From positions 1-49,476 of the forward strand of contig NZ_RQHW01000026.1 of NCBI RefSeq assembly GCF_004770995.1: a stretch of DNA of 49,476 nucleotides, given 5' to 3'. Shown one piece after another: positions 49,453-49,476 of this stretch; positions within the stretch are counted from its first letter, which is position 1; each line of letters begins with the position of its first letter. The position numbers were made by a program, and so were the translations under genes. The stretch comes from Leptospira idonii. Its GTDB lineage: Bacteria > Spirochaetota > Leptospiria > Leptospirales > Leptospiraceae. The notes beneath the pieces were generated by a model. It was not told the DNA's origin and searched no databases. It saw nothing but the letters and a program-made list of their open reading frames with translations.

Positions 49453-49476
49453 ATGTCGAAGAAAATCAAATATTAT
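49453..49476 (+). CDS. Start of a gene cut by the window end
   Basis: ATG TCG AAG AAA ... (MSKKIKYY) begins after a strong SD (AGGAG) at ideal spacing. Only eight codons are present, so no family can be named. Confidence 0.6.

Overview
The window looks like a chromosomal segment of a Leptospira species. The strongest evidence is a close match to the leptospiral lipoprotein Loa22 (26524-27093). Supporting signs are many spirochaete-style lipoproteins, two 7TMR-DISM sensor proteins, OmpA-like proteins and a crotonyl-CoA carboxylase/reductase. Base composition is moderate (roughly 40-43% G+C by eye), with some clearly more AT-rich genes. No rRNA, tRNA, CRISPR array or complete insertion sequence was seen. 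I cannot name the species.

Layout, left to right. 1-427 is intergenic and holds a short dispersed motif and a large structured repeat. 428-6378 (minus) is a co-oriented set: a Cys/His-rich secreted protein, an MbnP-like lipoprotein, an MbnH-like di-heme enzyme, a further lipoprotein, an outer-membrane barrel, then ccr. 6515-8982 has a small conserved-looking protein and a DISM/SpoIIE-type phosphatase. 9185-10502 is an AT-rich island with a DNA methyltransferase and a possible gene remnant. 10648-18349 is housekeeping: hydrolase, Na/Pi cotransporter with PhoU domain, SlyD, an RRM protein, a small P-loop kinase, a histone-H1-like protein, fumarase and a DUF4136 lipoprotein. 18731-23950 holds a thioredoxin-fold protein, an SH3b lipoprotein, a methyltransferase, a TetR/aldo-keto reductase pair and a DHFR-like reductase. 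23999-26400 is a second accessory patch: YwaF-like protein, Fic protein, HigA antitoxin, a broken HigB toxin and a second copy of the structured repeat.

26524-49476 is denser core sequence. It runs through loa22, an RluA synthase, a GT-C-like membrane protein, TerC and a DUF1569 protein. A hybrid kinase diverges from a NarL-type regulator, followed by sixA-hpt-adenylate cyclase. Next come a PstS-like protein, an OmpA-like protein, an acyltransferase-like protein, a sulfatase-fold protein and a very large beta-helix surface protein. The right end has a lipase plus HadA/HadB-like dehydratase operon, a DUF4269 protein, an Ada-like repair protein and the start of one further gene.

The most promising system is the five-gene MbnP/MbnH-type cassette (1746-6378). 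In characterised relatives the di-heme enzyme oxidises a Trp of its partner to kynurenine, creating a copper site. Here the pair comes with an extra lipoprotein, a barrel and a Cys/His-rich small protein, which suggests a cell-envelope metal system. The most promising non-coding element is a repeat with conserved ends around a variable stem-loop (201-361 and 26336-26397); its second copy abuts and appears to truncate higB.
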